DNA of 8,771 nucleotides, from NCBI GenBank assembly GCA_023253905.1, contig JALREG010000154.1, positions 1 to 8,771 of the forward strand, read 5' to 3'. Below the pieces are notes generated by a model, which made no database searches, was not told the DNA's origin, and worked only from the letters and a program-made list of their open reading frames with translations. This stretch comes from Burkholderiaceae bacterium (GTDB taxonomy: Bacteria; Pseudomonadota; Gammaproteobacteria; Burkholderiales; Burkholderiaceae). Below, piece by piece: positions 1 through 7,633 of the stretch. Both the position numbers and the translations under genes were made by a program. How positions within the stretch are numbered: the stretch's first letter is position 1; every line of letters starts with the position of its first letter.

Positions 1-652
1 CGAGTTCACGCCGCTCCGCGGGCGAAAGGCCGGCTGCAGGCTCGTCAAACAAAATGAGTCGCGGCGCGCCAGCCAGCGCCATGCCTATTTCGAGCTGGCG
101 TTGCTGGCCATGTGCGAGGCTTGCCACCGGTTGGTCGGCGATATGCGTGAGCCGGACGCGATCGAGCAGGTCATCGGTGGCACGCCGGCTGGGGTGCGAG
201 GCCGACGGACGCCATATGCTGAAGCGGCCGCTTGCTACGCCACGTACTGCCAGAAAGAGATTGTCGCGAACCGAGAGGTCGCGAAACAGGAGCGAAGACT
301 GATAGGTGCGTCGCAGGCCTTTTCGAATACGTTCATGGGGGCTAAGCAGTGTGATGTCTTCGCCGAAGAATTCGATCCGTCCGGATGTGGGCGGAAAATC
401 GCCGGTGATGGTGTTAAACAGCGTAGTTTTGCCGGCGCCATTCGATCCGAGTACCGCATATTTCTCGCCTGCAGCAACTTCGAGTGATACATCATCGACC
501 GCACGCAGCGCGCCGAACGCCCGGCTCACACTCTGGAGCACCAGGGCGTGAGACGAGGCAATCGGCGCGCCACCCGAGTGTGAGCGCGCGCTGGTGGTGC
601 CGCCCGAGGGGCGGCCACCGGGCGAGGCACGTAGACGGGCTGCGGAGGTCAT
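1..652 (-). CDS. LivG-type ABC transporter ATP-binding protein (3' end cut by window edge)
   Basis: This is one of the two cytoplasmic ATPases expected in a branched-chain-amino-acid-type (HAAT) importer; it powers the LivH/LivM pair encoded upstream. The visible 217 codons show Walker A GSNGAGKTT (about residues 69-77), Q-loop Gln118 in RRTYQ, a signature LAHGQQRQLEI (about 179-189, with Ala in place of the usual Ser) and Walker B LILFDEPAAGLSP (about 199-211). The switch His and C-terminus lie beyond position 1. The ATG at 652 is the first start after the TAA of the binding-protein gene, which lies in the same frame 11 sense codons upstream. No convincing Shine-Dalgarno precedes it. About 35 Ser/Gly/Arg-rich residues come before the usual LivG beginning (LVLQSVSRAFGALRAVDDVSL region), so a later start is possible, for example the GTG at residue 38. 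The family call is firm; the substrate is unknown. Confidence 0.93.
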   Translation of the reverse strand, partial: MTSAARLRASPGGRPSGGTTSARSHSGGAPIASSHALVLQSVSRAFGALRAVDDVSLEVAAGEKYAVLGSNGAGKTTLFNTITGDFPPTSGRIEFFGEDITLLSPHERIRKGLRRTYQSSLLFRDLSVRDNLFLAVRGVASGRFSIWRPSASHPSRRATDDLLDRVRLTHIADQPVASLAHGQQRQLEIGMALAGAPRLILFDEPAAGLSPAERREL

Positions 653-685
653 GTGCGAAGGAAGCTGCTGCAGGCGACTGGGGGT

Positions 686-1939
686 TTACGGGCAGTTCGG
701 CACGTCGCGCGAACCGATCTGGAACTCTTCCTTCTTCAGTCCCAGCAGCTGATCGACATTGTCGACCTTGCGCAGCACGCGCGTGGTAAGTGCGCCCTGA
801 GCATCTTTCACCACTTCGGTTACGAACGTGGTGCCGATGGCCTGACGATTCGAATCAAGCTTCACTGTGCCGGTGGGCATCTTGAGTTCGAGGTTTGAGA
901 GTGCATCGCGGTATTTCGCCTGACCACCCGACAGATCGCCCTTGACCACATCGAGCGCATCGAGTGCCGCCTTCATGTTGGTGTAATACACCAGCGCGAA
1001 GAGGCTCGGGCTCGGATAGCCGCCGGCGGACACCGGGAAGTTCTTCTGGTAGGCCGACACGAAGGCTTTCCAGTCGGCTCCATCGAAGCCATCGGCGTAG
1101 GGGCCTGCCGAGATCGTTCCCACCAACGAGTCACGACGTTTGCCGCGATAGTTGAGAACGTCCTGGCTCACGGTGATGGAGCCACCCATCATCGGTTTAT
1201 CGCCGCCCGCTGCCTCATACTGGTTCAGGAAGTTCACGGCGTCCGCTCCACCGAGCACCACGAGCAGCGCGTCAACGTCTTTCGGAATACGCGCAATCAC
1301 CGACGAGTAGTCCTTACCACCCAACGGGACCCAGGCCTTCACTGGTACCCGGCCGCCGAGCTTGCAGAACTCGGTCATGAAGCCCTGCACCTGCGAGTAC
1401 GGGAACGCATAGTCTTCGGCGATGACCATCACCCGCTTGTAGCCCTTGTCGACCGCGGCTTTACCGAGGCCCACCATCCACTGCGCGCCTTCAGTGTTGA
1501 AGCGGAAGAAGTTCGGGCTGGGATTGACCAGGGTGGTTGCCTGCGCGCCGGAGCCACCGTTGATGAAGGTCATGTTGGGCTGGGTTTTGGAATAGTCCTT
1601 GACCGCAATGCCTTCGCCGCCCGATAACGGACCCACCACGATGTCGACCTTATCCTGCTCGACGAGCTTGCGGACCGCGTTGACCGCGACATCCGGATTG
1701 GCATTAGACGAGGCCTTGATCATTTCGATCTTGCGTCCTGCGACTACCCCGCCCCGCTCCTTGATGGCGAGTTCCGCGCCACGCATGCCGTCGGCACCAC
1801 CTGCGGCAAATGGCCCTTCCAGCGTGGCGAGCACGCCGACCTTGACCGGAGCGCCCTGCGCCCAGGCGACGCTCGTGAGGGCAGCCGCGACTGCGGCTCC
1901 CGTCATCGAGCGAATCCAGATCCGTTTGGTCTCCTTCAT
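686..1939 (-). CDS. Periplasmic substrate-binding protein of a branched-chain-amino-acid-type ABC importer
   Basis: This 417-residue protein would capture the substrate in the periplasm and deliver it to the LivH/LivM permease. It starts with a Sec signal peptide: basic MKETKRIWIR, a hydrophobic core (about 13-24) and a likely cleavage site after AWA (residue 27). The mature part opens with VKVGVLATLEGPFAAGG and continues with GMRGAELAIKERGG, VAVNAVRKLVEQDKVDIVVGP and RVMVIAEDYAFPYSQ, the usual landmarks of the type I periplasmic-binding fold (Peripla_BP_6). The start is well supported by AAGGAG six bases upstream, the strongest ribosome binding site among the transport genes, which fits the need for excess binding protein. 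It lies 24 bases after the LivM gene. Such proteins bind amino acids, amides, urea or aromatic acids, and the ligand cannot be assigned here. The C-terminal tail ends in NCP and holds a lone Cys. Confidence 0.93.
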   Translation of the reverse strand: MKETKRIWIRSMTGAAVAAALTSVAWAQGAPVKVGVLATLEGPFAAGGADGMRGAELAIKERGGVVAGRKIEMIKASSNANPDVAVNAVRKLVEQDKVDIVVGPLSGGEGIAVKDYSKTQPNMTFINGGSGAQATTLVNPSPNFFRFNTEGAQWMVGLGKAAVDKGYKRVMVIAEDYAFPYSQVQGFMTEFCKLGGRVPVKAWVPLGGKDYSSVIARIPKDVDALLVVLGGADAVNFLNQYEAAGGDKPMMGGSITVSQDVLNYRGKRRDSLVGTISAGPYADGFDGADWKAFVSAYQKNFPVSAGGYPSPSLFALVYYTNMKAALDALDVVKGDLSGGQAKYRDALSNLELKMPTGTVKLDSNRQAIGTTFVTEVVKDAQGALTTRVLRKVDNVDQLLGLKKEEFQIGSRDVPNCP

Positions 1940-1945
1940 CTTCTT

Positions 1946-1951
1946 CTCCTT
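1946..1951 (-). promoter_or_regulatory. Strong ribosome binding site of the substrate-binding protein gene
   Basis: The minus strand reads AAGGAG followed by six bases and then the ATG at 1939. It is the best Shine-Dalgarno match at any transport gene of the operon and fixes the start. The permease starts rely on stop/start overlap instead, so the binding protein is probably made in larger amounts. Confidence 0.8.
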
Positions 1952-1963
1952 GCTGAAATGCGC

Positions 1964-3121
1964 TCAGTGGCGCTGGGTTGGTCCATCGGAATGGGACGAC
2001 TGAGCCTGGTGCTGGGCATCAAACCGGCGGCGAAACTTTGACCAAAGCCCGAGCAGGCCGTCGGGTGAGAACAGCACGATGGCGAGGAACACTGTGCCGA
2101 TCACGAGGTTGAAACGTTCGCGGTCGATGAGGTCGATTGCAAAGGTCTGAAGCAGGACGAACACGATCGCGCCGAGGAAGGCGCCGATCGGGTGCCGCAT
2201 GCCGCCGAGTACCGCGATAACCAGAATGTTGATCTGCCAGCCCGTGTTGACCGAGCCAGGTGTGATGAGTCCGTTGTACCAGACGAGGAGTACGCCACCG
2301 ATGGCTGCGAGCAATCCGCCAAAGGCGTAGGCGGCAACCCGGTGTGCCACCACATTGAAGCCGAGCGCGGCCATCCGTCGCGGGTTATCGCGAACACCCT
2401 GGAGCGCAATGCCAAACGGTGTGCGAATCAGCCATTTGACCGCCAGGTAACCCGCCAGAGCCCAAAAGAGACAGAGGTAGAAGAATGGGGTGGGCTCGCG
2501 CCAGTTGAGACCGAACACGTCGGGCGGATAGACCTTCTGAAAGCCCTGGAAGCCATTGAATAGTGTGTAGTTCTGCAACGCCAGGTAATAGAACGCGACG
2601 CCGAAGGCGAGCGTGATCATGATGGTGTAGATACCCTCGGTGCGAACCGACAGCCAGCCCACTAGCGTCGCAAAGGCGGTGGCAATCAGGAGGGAAAACA
2701 CAACCGCCACCCACCAGGGCCATCCCAAGCTGATTGGCGTGCTGCTTTCACCGAAGATTGCCACGGCATAGCCCGCTACCCCCGCGACTGACATCTGGGC
2801 AAGCGAGACGATGCCGCCATAGCCGCCCAGGAAAGTGAGCGACAGTGCGATCAGGCCCAACACCAGCGATTGTGCTGCGACCTGGAAGGTGAAAAACGGT
2901 GTGGCGATCAGCGGGTAGACAAGCGCCAGCAGGAAGATCAGCACATGCCGCGCCGAGAGGTGACGCCAGAGAAACTTGAGCCAGCGCGGCGCATCGCTTG
3001 ATGCATACGGGTCAACGGTGGTGGGCCCGCTTCGACCCAGCGGGGCTGACGCCGCGCGCGACAAAGAACCAGACGGATTGAGTCCGCCCTGCATGGCCCG
3101 CCGCCAGCGGCTCGCGCTCAT
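1964..3121 (-). CDS. LivM-type inner-membrane permease of the ABC importer
   Basis: This 385-residue integral membrane protein should pair with the LivH-type permease to form the transport channel. Hydrophobic segments run from about residue 58 to 352. Family landmarks are GGYGGIVSLAQMSVAGVAGYA (begins about 99), VRTEGIYTIMITLAFG (about 159-174), a cytoplasmic DNPRRMAALGFNV (about 245-257) and the ATPase-coupling stretch GGMRHPIGAFLGA (about 306-318). The tail after GLLGL is polar and charged. Its ATG overlaps the upstream permease stop (ATGA, 3121-3118), implying translational coupling. About 55 polar residues rich in Ser, Arg, Pro and Gly precede the first membrane segment, longer than usual for LivM; Met10 is an alternative start but has no better ribosome binding site. 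Family confident, substrate unknown. Confidence 0.94.
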   Translation of the reverse strand: MSASRWRRAMQGGLNPSGSLSRAASAPLGRSGPTTVDPYASSDAPRWLKFLWRHLSARHVLIFLLALVYPLIATPFFTFQVAAQSLVLGLIALSLTFLGGYGGIVSLAQMSVAGVAGYAVAIFGESSTPISLGWPWWVAVVFSLLIATAFATLVGWLSVRTEGIYTIMITLAFGVAFYYLALQNYTLFNGFQGFQKVYPPDVFGLNWREPTPFFYLCLFWALAGYLAVKWLIRTPFGIALQGVRDNPRRMAALGFNVVAHRVAAYAFGGLLAAIGGVLLVWYNGLITPGSVNTGWQINILVIAVLGGMRHPIGAFLGAIVFVLLQTFAIDLIDRERFNLVIGTVFLAIVLFSPDGLLGLWSKFRRRFDAQHQAQSSHSDGPTQRH

Positions 3122-4065
3122 GCGGGCCTCCCCAGGATGCCGCGCGGCCGAAATGCAAGCACAAGAACCAGAATCACGAAGGTGAATACCACGCTGTAGG
3201 TCGGCGCATAAGCGAGCCCGAAGGTTTCAGCGAGCCCCAGGATCACTGCGCCGATCGCTGCCCCCACCACGCTGCCCATCCCGCCCACGATCACGACAAT
3301 CAGTGAAGCGAGCAGGAGTCGTGTGTCCTCGCCAGGCACCATGGACAGTTCCACTGCTCCGATCACGCCGCCAAAGCCTGCAAGGCCCGCTCCAAGCATG
3401 AAGGTGATTGCAAAAACCAGGTTCACATTTACGCCCGAGGCTGCCAGCATGTTGCGGTCGTCGACGCCTGCTCGAATCATGGCGCCCACGCGGGTTCGGG
3501 TAAGCAGCCACCAGAGGAACACACCGATCGCAATACCAAACGCGAGCAGGCTCAGCCGATACGCCGAATAGGCTTTGATGAGCGGAATGCCCCGAATCGG
3601 TCCGTGAAGCCAATCCGGTGCGTCCATCTGGTGCACCTGTGCGGTGAATGCCCAGAGCAGCAGGTCGGCAATGACAATCGACAAGCCAATGGTGACCATG
3701 GTCTGCCGCATGTCCTCACCCTGCATGTGACGCAGGATCAGAACCTGCATCACCAGACCGACGATCGCCGCGGCCAGAAAGCCTGCTGCGACCGCCAGAA
3801 TCCACCAGCCAGTGGTTTCGGCGACCATGAAACCGACATAGCCACCGAGCAGATACAGCGATCCATGCGCGAGGTTCACGTTACGCATGAGACCGAATAC
3901 AAGGGTAAAGCCGGACGCCACAATGAAATAGAGCGAGGCAAGCGTAAGGCCATTCAACAGCGTGACGAAATAGAGCCGCGTGTTGTCTGCAATCGCCCAG
4001 ATCGAGAAGATCGCGATCGGTCCGCCGATCAAGAGCCACAACCACTGACGCGTGCTCCACCTCAT
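3118..4065 (-). CDS. LivH-type inner-membrane permease of the ABC importer
   Basis: This 315-residue multi-spanning permease is the other half of the channel. It shows the LivH pattern NGLTLASLYFIVASGFTLVFG (begins about residue 38), MRNVNLAHGSLYLLGGYVG (about 60-78), the cytoplasmic loop RVGAMIRAGVDDRNMLAASG (about 192-211) and the coupling segment GGMGSVVGAAIGAVILG (about 261-277). The end is the typical FRPRGILGRPA. Length is normal for the family (about 290-320). The ATG overlaps the stop of the second amidohydrolase as ATGA (4065-4062), and its own stop overlaps the LivM start in the same way, so catabolic and transport genes are physically coupled. The Shine-Dalgarno is weak (GTGAG, far upstream), consistent with translation by reinitiation. 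Confidence 0.95.
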   Translation of the reverse strand: MRWSTRQWLWLLIGGPIAIFSIWAIADNTRLYFVTLLNGLTLASLYFIVASGFTLVFGLMRNVNLAHGSLYLLGGYVGFMVAETTGWWILAVAAGFLAAAIVGLVMQVLILRHMQGEDMRQTMVTIGLSIVIADLLLWAFTAQVHQMDAPDWLHGPIRGIPLIKAYSAYRLSLLAFGIAIGVFLWWLLTRTRVGAMIRAGVDDRNMLAASGVNVNLVFAITFMLGAGLAGFGGVIGAVELSMVPGEDTRLLLASLIVVIVGGMGSVVGAAIGAVILGLAETFGLAYAPTYSVVFTFVILVLVLAFRPRGILGRPA

Positions 4066-5357
4066 GCGGCGCTCACCCAGCTACGGGCCTGGTCAACCGG
4101 CGGCGACTTGGCGAATACACCGTCTTTCATGACGGCCAGAATCCGTTTTGGATCGCGCAGGATCGACAGGTTGGCGAGCGGGTCGCCATCAAGCAGCATC
4201 AGGTCGGCCAGGTAGCCTTCTTTCACCAGGCCCAGCTCGTTGGGCCGCAGCATGACCTGACCGCCATAGAGCGTGCACGAGCGGATCGCCTCCATGGGGG
4301 TAAAGCCGAGGTGCCTGACGAACAACTCCAGATCACGCGCATTCTGCAAATGAGGGTTGAACGCAAAACCATAGTCGCCCCCAGGTAGCACGCGAATGCC
4401 TCTGCGGTGCATGGCCTTGAGCGATTCACACGCTGCTGCCCACTCTTCCTCATAGCCCATCGAAACCGCTTTCTCGCGGCTGACGCCCCAGGGTTCGGCC
4501 TCATTGAGCAGGGCGTAGATGATGCCGATTCCGGGCACAACGAAGACCTCATCGCGGGCTGCCTCAAGCATGTCGAGTGCTTCGGTGTCGGTGAAGCTTG
4601 CGTGATAGATCATGCGGATGCCGTGCCGCAACGCCTGCTTGACACTTGCACAGGAGCGCGCGTGCACGATGATGCGTTTGCCGCGCATCTTTACTTCCTC
4701 TGCGCAGGCAGCCACCTCGGCATCGGTCATCCAGGTGGTCTTCGCGTCGGCACCGGGTACGAAGTTGTCGCCTGACAGATTGAGCTTGACCGCGTCCACG
4801 CCGTACTTGAGGAACATGCGAGTAACCCGGCGCAGATCCTCGGCGCCGTTGACCACTACGCCAAAGCTGAAGTCGGGAAAGGGCAAGTGCGGCAGCATCT
4901 CGTCGCCGAGACCACCGGGAACGGTGATTTCCTGGCTTGCCGCGAGATAGCGCGGCCCTGGAATTTGCCCCGCCTCAATCGCATTGCGGATCACTACGTC
5001 GAGCCTGGGCTTCGCACAGGCCGCACCCACGCAGGAGGTAAAGCCTGCTTTGAGATAGTTGTGAGCGACTTTGGCCGACCACAGCACATGCTCTTCCAGC
5101 GGCATGGTCTGGATGGCAGCGAGCGTCGGGGCGTCGTTCCAGGAGAAATGCGTGTGAGCCTCAGTCATGCCCGGCATCAGCGTGGCGCCTGCGCCATCGA
5201 TCACCATTGCGTCGCCTGCGCTTACGCCACCCAGGCTTCGCGTGATCTGCACAATGCGCGAGCCGCTTACACGCACACTCCCCGAGTAAGTCAGCTGCCC
5301 CGACCCGTCAAGAATACGGACATTGGTGAATAGGGTTTCGGTCGGGGCGCGGGCCAT
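4062..5357 (-). CDS. Metal-dependent amidohydrolase, second of two tandem paralogs
   Basis: This 431-residue amidohydrolase-superfamily enzyme (the imidazolonepropionase-like or Xaa-Pro dipeptidase-like group, COG1228 type) probably hydrolyses an amide, ureido, carbamate or cyclic-amide bond in the cytoplasm. The metal-site set is complete: His68 and His70 in EAHTHFSW, Lys191 in VDAVKLNLSG (candidate carboxylated lysine), His232 in IIVHARS, His252 in MIYHASF and Asp328 in LPGGDYGF. Small beta-sandwich segments lie at both ends (TLFTNVRILDG and GYLADLMLLDGDPL). The start is set by GGAG six bases upstream of the ATG at 5357. An in-frame ATG at 5429 would overlap the upstream gene and add 24 residues of unrelated sequence, so I do not use it. 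It shares long identical blocks with the upstream paralog, for example KPRLDVVIRNAI. Substrate unknown; molinate and phenylurea hydrolases are characterised enzymes of this broad group that would be worth comparing. Confidence 0.92.
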   Translation of the reverse strand: MARAPTETLFTNVRILDGSGQLTYSGSVRVSGSRIVQITRSLGGVSAGDAMVIDGAGATLMPGMTEAHTHFSWNDAPTLAAIQTMPLEEHVLWSAKVAHNYLKAGFTSCVGAACAKPRLDVVIRNAIEAGQIPGPRYLAASQEITVPGGLGDEMLPHLPFPDFSFGVVVNGAEDLRRVTRMFLKYGVDAVKLNLSGDNFVPGADAKTTWMTDAEVAACAEEVKMRGKRIIVHARSCASVKQALRHGIRMIYHASFTDTEALDMLEAARDEVFVVPGIGIIYALLNEAEPWGVSREKAVSMGYEEEWAAACESLKAMHRRGIRVLPGGDYGFAFNPHLQNARDLELFVRHLGFTPMEAIRSCTLYGGQVMLRPNELGLVKEGYLADLMLLDGDPLANLSILRDPKRILAVMKDGVFAKSPPVDQARSWVSAA

Positions 5358-5363
5358 GGATAT

Positions 5364-5367
5364 CTCC
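5364..5367 (-). promoter_or_regulatory. Ribosome binding site deciding the start of the second amidohydrolase
   Basis: GGAG on the minus strand lies six bases before the ATG at 5357, inside the 43-base gap after the first amidohydrolase. It supports MARAPTETLF as the N-terminus rather than the ATG at 5429. Confidence 0.7.
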
Positions 5368-5400
5368 GTGCGGGTCGTCGCGCAGTGGTTGGGGGGCCGC

Positions 5401-6690
5401 TCAGGCGGCCCAGCGCGTGGTGCGCGCATGTCGGGCGGGCGGTGCCCGATGAAACTCGCCGTCCTTCATGACTGCGAGAATGCGCTCTCGGTCCTGAAGG
5501 ATGGTGATATCGGATAGCGGGTCGCCGTCAATCAGAAGCAAGTCGGCAAAGCAGCCCTCGCGGATATAGCCGATCTGCTTGCCCATTTTCATCATCGGCC
5601 CGCCCCAGGCGGTGGCGGACAGCAACGCTTCCATTGGGCTCATGCCAACAAACTTGACGAAATATTCGAGGTCTTTTGCATTGGTGCCGTGCGGCGTCCA
5701 GGCAAAGCCGTAATCGCCGCCAGGCAAGATCCGGATGCCGCGTCGGCGCATGGCCTTCATGCTCTCGATGGCGGCTTCGAGCTCGCGGTGGTAACCCATC
5801 TTGCGCGTGACCTCGGGCGTGAGTCCCCAGGCGCTGGCGTGGTGACTGGTGTTGATCAGCCAGGCGAGCCCGGGGGCCACGAAATGGTCAAATTTGTGCG
5901 CTTCGAGCAGATCGAGCGCCTCCTCGTCGGCGAAACTTGCGTGGTAGATCACTTCGATTCCGTGCCGAATGCACTGCTTGATCGACCAGGTTGACCGAGC
6001 GTGCGCGGCCACACGTTTGCCCCAGGCTTTTGCCTCCTGCACGCACACCGCGATCTCTTCCTCGGTGAACTGACTCATCTCGGAGGGCATGCCCGTAATG
6101 GATTCGCCCGAGAGGTTGATCTTGAGCGTGTCGACGCCGTACTTGCAGAACATACGCACGCAGCGACGCATCTCCTCGGCGCCACTGACCACCGCGCCGA
6201 AGGCAAATTCGGGCTGTGGCAGGTGGGGAGCAGTGGTGTCGCCTAAACCCCCGGGCACTGTGATCTCCTGGCTCGCTGCGAGGTATCGGGGGCCAACGAT
6301 GGTGCCATCATTGATGGCGTTGCGGATCACGACATCGAGCCGAGGCTTGGCAGTGGCTGCGCCTACGCAGGACGTCCATCCCATGTCGAGATAGCGCTTC
6401 GCCACCTGTGCGCACCAGAGAATGTGCTCCTCAGGGGGCATACGCTGGATTGATTCGAGGCTAGGCTGGTCATTCCAGGAGAAATGCGTGTGCGCTTCGA
6501 TCATTCCCGGCATGAGGAACGCGCCTGCGCCATCGATCACCTGTGCGCCTGAAACCGGTGCTGAGCGCATGCCTCGGGCGGTCTCCACCACACGCGAAAT
6601 ACGGTTGCCCTGGACCAGCACCTCGCCGGTGAAAGGCGCCTCGCCACCGCCATCAAATACGCGCACATTGGTGAACAGCACATTGGCCAT
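5401..6690 (-). CDS. Metal-dependent amidohydrolase, first of two tandem paralogs
   Basis: This 429-residue enzyme has the same family and architecture as its downstream neighbour. Predicted metal and catalytic residues are His67 and His69 in EAHTHFSW, Lys190 in VDTLKINLSG, His230 in RVAAHARS, His250 in VIYHASF and Asp326 in LPGGDYGF. All are present, so the enzyme should be active and use one or two divalent metal ions. No signal peptide is seen, so it is cytoplasmic. The two paralogs are nearly identical around GPRYLAASQEITVPGGLGD. They differ where loops after the Lys and near residues 270-290 would line the pocket (GESITGMPSEMS against GDNFVPGADAKT; GLAWLINTSHHASAWG against GIGIIYALLNEAEPWG). 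Different substrates, or two subunits of one enzyme, are therefore both possible. The start ATG lies two bases after the hydrolase stop, with GGAG ten bases upstream. Confidence 0.92.
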   Translation of the reverse strand: MANVLFTNVRVFDGGGEAPFTGEVLVQGNRISRVVETARGMRSAPVSGAQVIDGAGAFLMPGMIEAHTHFSWNDQPSLESIQRMPPEEHILWCAQVAKRYLDMGWTSCVGAATAKPRLDVVIRNAINDGTIVGPRYLAASQEITVPGGLGDTTAPHLPQPEFAFGAVVSGAEEMRRCVRMFCKYGVDTLKINLSGESITGMPSEMSQFTEEEIAVCVQEAKAWGKRVAAHARSTWSIKQCIRHGIEVIYHASFADEEALDLLEAHKFDHFVAPGLAWLINTSHHASAWGLTPEVTRKMGYHRELEAAIESMKAMRRRGIRILPGGDYGFAWTPHGTNAKDLEYFVKFVGMSPMEALLSATAWGGPMMKMGKQIGYIREGCFADLLLIDGDPLSDITILQDRERILAVMKDGEFHRAPPARHARTTRWAA

Positions 6691-6692
6691 GA

Positions 6693-7535
6693 TCAGGCGG
6701 CTCCAGTTGCGAGAGCTGTCAGGTAGGGGCGCTCCGGGCGGCGGTTGGCTGCGGCGATGAACTCACCGATCTCACGCAGGCACTCCGCGGGTCGCTCGAG
6801 CGGTTGCCAGTGACCGCAGCGTGGAAAAACCCGCATGCGGACATCAGGCGAGCTGATGAGACGATCGGCAAGGGCGCGCACCGACTGAGGCGGGGCCACG
6901 GCGTCTTCCTCGCCTGTCAGAAGGAGTACTGGCGCCGAAATTCGATCGAGCGGCGCGCTGCGTGCCTGAGCGAGCGCTTCGCACGTGCGGGCATATCCCT
7001 CCGGACAACTGCGCGCAACGGAATCGCGCACGAAGGCTGCCACGAGTGGTTGCCGGGCTCGCGTCTCGGACGATAGCGCCGCCGCGACGGTTTGATCGGC
7101 GATGGTCTGGAGGCCCGCTACGCCCTGACTGCGGGCGAGTGCGGCCCGGGCAAGAAGAGGCGGGCGCGCACCGCTGGCGGGCTCGGAGAGCGGACCAATC
7201 AATATGAGGCTTGCAACGCGCTTCGGATGCAGCACCGCAAAGTGCTGGGTCACAATGGTGCCAAGCGAGTGGGCGAGCCAGTGTGCCCGGGTAATGGACA
7301 GGCGCTCGCAGATCTGTTCCAGGCACCCCACGAAGCGCTCAATGGAGATTTCACCCTCGGCGCGTGCTGAACGGGCACTGCCAGGTAATTCGACGCGAAC
7401 GATGCGATAACGCGAGAGCCCGGGTGCGAGCGGCGTCCAGACGTTGGCGCTACCGCCCAGGCCGTGCACGCACACCACAGGCTCGCCTTCGCCCGTGTCT
7501 TCAACCGCCACCCGGTCGATGATGTGAAGGGTCAT
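6693..7535 (-). CDS. Alpha/beta-fold hydrolase
   Basis: This 280-residue cytoplasmic serine hydrolase has the pattern of the enol-lactonase, C-C hydrolase and esterase group. It shows the oxyanion motif VCVHGLGGS (about 22-29), the nucleophile elbow LAHSLGT with Ser90 (Ala replaces the first Gly of GxSxG, a common variant), the acid Asp211 in LLLTGEEDAVAPP and the general-base His242 in CGHWQPLERP. A helical cap occupies about residues 115-195. I choose the ATG at 7535: its ATGA overlaps the stop of a small upstream ORF, and MTLHIIDRVAVEDTGEGEP is the normal beginning for the family. A longer reading from 7592 would add 19 residues and has no ribosome binding site. It is the first full-size gene of the operon and ends two bases before the first amidohydrolase. 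It may finish the breakdown of the amidohydrolase product or open a lactone or ester; the reaction is not identifiable. Confidence 0.9.
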   Translation of the reverse strand: MTLHIIDRVAVEDTGEGEPVVCVHGLGGSANVWTPLAPGLSRYRIVRVELPGSARSARAEGEISIERFVGCLEQICERLSITRAHWLAHSLGTIVTQHFAVLHPKRVASLILIGPLSEPASGARPPLLARAALARSQGVAGLQTIADQTVAAALSSETRARQPLVAAFVRDSVARSCPEGYARTCEALAQARSAPLDRISAPVLLLTGEEDAVAPPQSVRALADRLISSPDVRMRVFPRCGHWQPLERPAECLREIGEFIAAANRRPERPYLTALATGAA

Positions 7536-7624
7536 ACCGCCCTCGCCATTCGTACAGCGAAGACGTGCGCCGGTCTTCGGACGGGCGGACATGGAATGGT
7601 CACGGCGTGACCGCTATGGTGCAT
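7532..7624 (-). CDS. Possible 30-residue leader ORF coupled to the hydrolase gene
   Basis: An ATG at 7624 lies nine bases after a strong Shine-Dalgarno (AAAGGAG, 7634-7640). It opens a 30-codon frame beginning MHHSGHAVTIPCPPV and ending ...RMARAV, and its TGA (7534-7532) overlaps the hydrolase ATG (7535-7533) as ATGA. The hydrolase itself has only a weak GAGG. So ribosomes may load at the leader and pass to the hydrolase by reinitiation. The peptide is His-, Pro- and Arg-rich, with no membrane segment and no family I recognise. It could be a true small protein, a leader whose translation regulates the operon, or an accidental frame that only supplies a ribosome entry site. Confidence 0.5.
   Translation of the reverse strand: MHHSGHAVTIPCPPVRRPAHVFAVRMARAV
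7598..7612. repeat. Perfect 15-base inverted repeat inside the leader ORF
   Basis: GGTCACGGCGTGACC consists of seven-base arms around one central G. It covers codons 5-9 of the leader ORF, about 12-26 bases after the small ORF start. In RNA it could form a six-pair stem with a three-base loop; in DNA it could be a second binding site for a dimeric regulator. Its function is unknown. Confidence 0.55.
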
Positions 7625-7633
7625 CCGGCTGGT

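Noticed and set aside
653..688. Fusion or readthrough of binding protein into the ATPase
   Set aside because: The two genes share a frame with only 11 sense codons between them, but a clear TAA separates them and both have complete family N- or C-termini.
2385..2723. Out-of-frame minus-strand reading within LivM
   Set aside because: It is a shifted frame of an intact membrane-protein gene; LivM motifs are continuous across the region, so no frameshift is present.
3604..4215. 203-codon plus-strand frame
   Set aside because: It lies antisense to LivH and the second amidohydrolase, has no recognisable domain, and is explained by GC-rich third-position bias on the opposite strand.
5358..5429. 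A second amidohydrolase start at 5429
   Set aside because: It would overlap the end of the first amidohydrolase; the extra 24 residues are non-family sequence and the ATG at 5357 has GGAG at ideal spacing.
7536..7592. A longer hydrolase starting at the ATG at 7592
   Set aside because: No ribosome binding site precedes it and the extra 19 residues do not match the family beginning; the ATG at 7535 has stop/start coupling with the upstream ORF.
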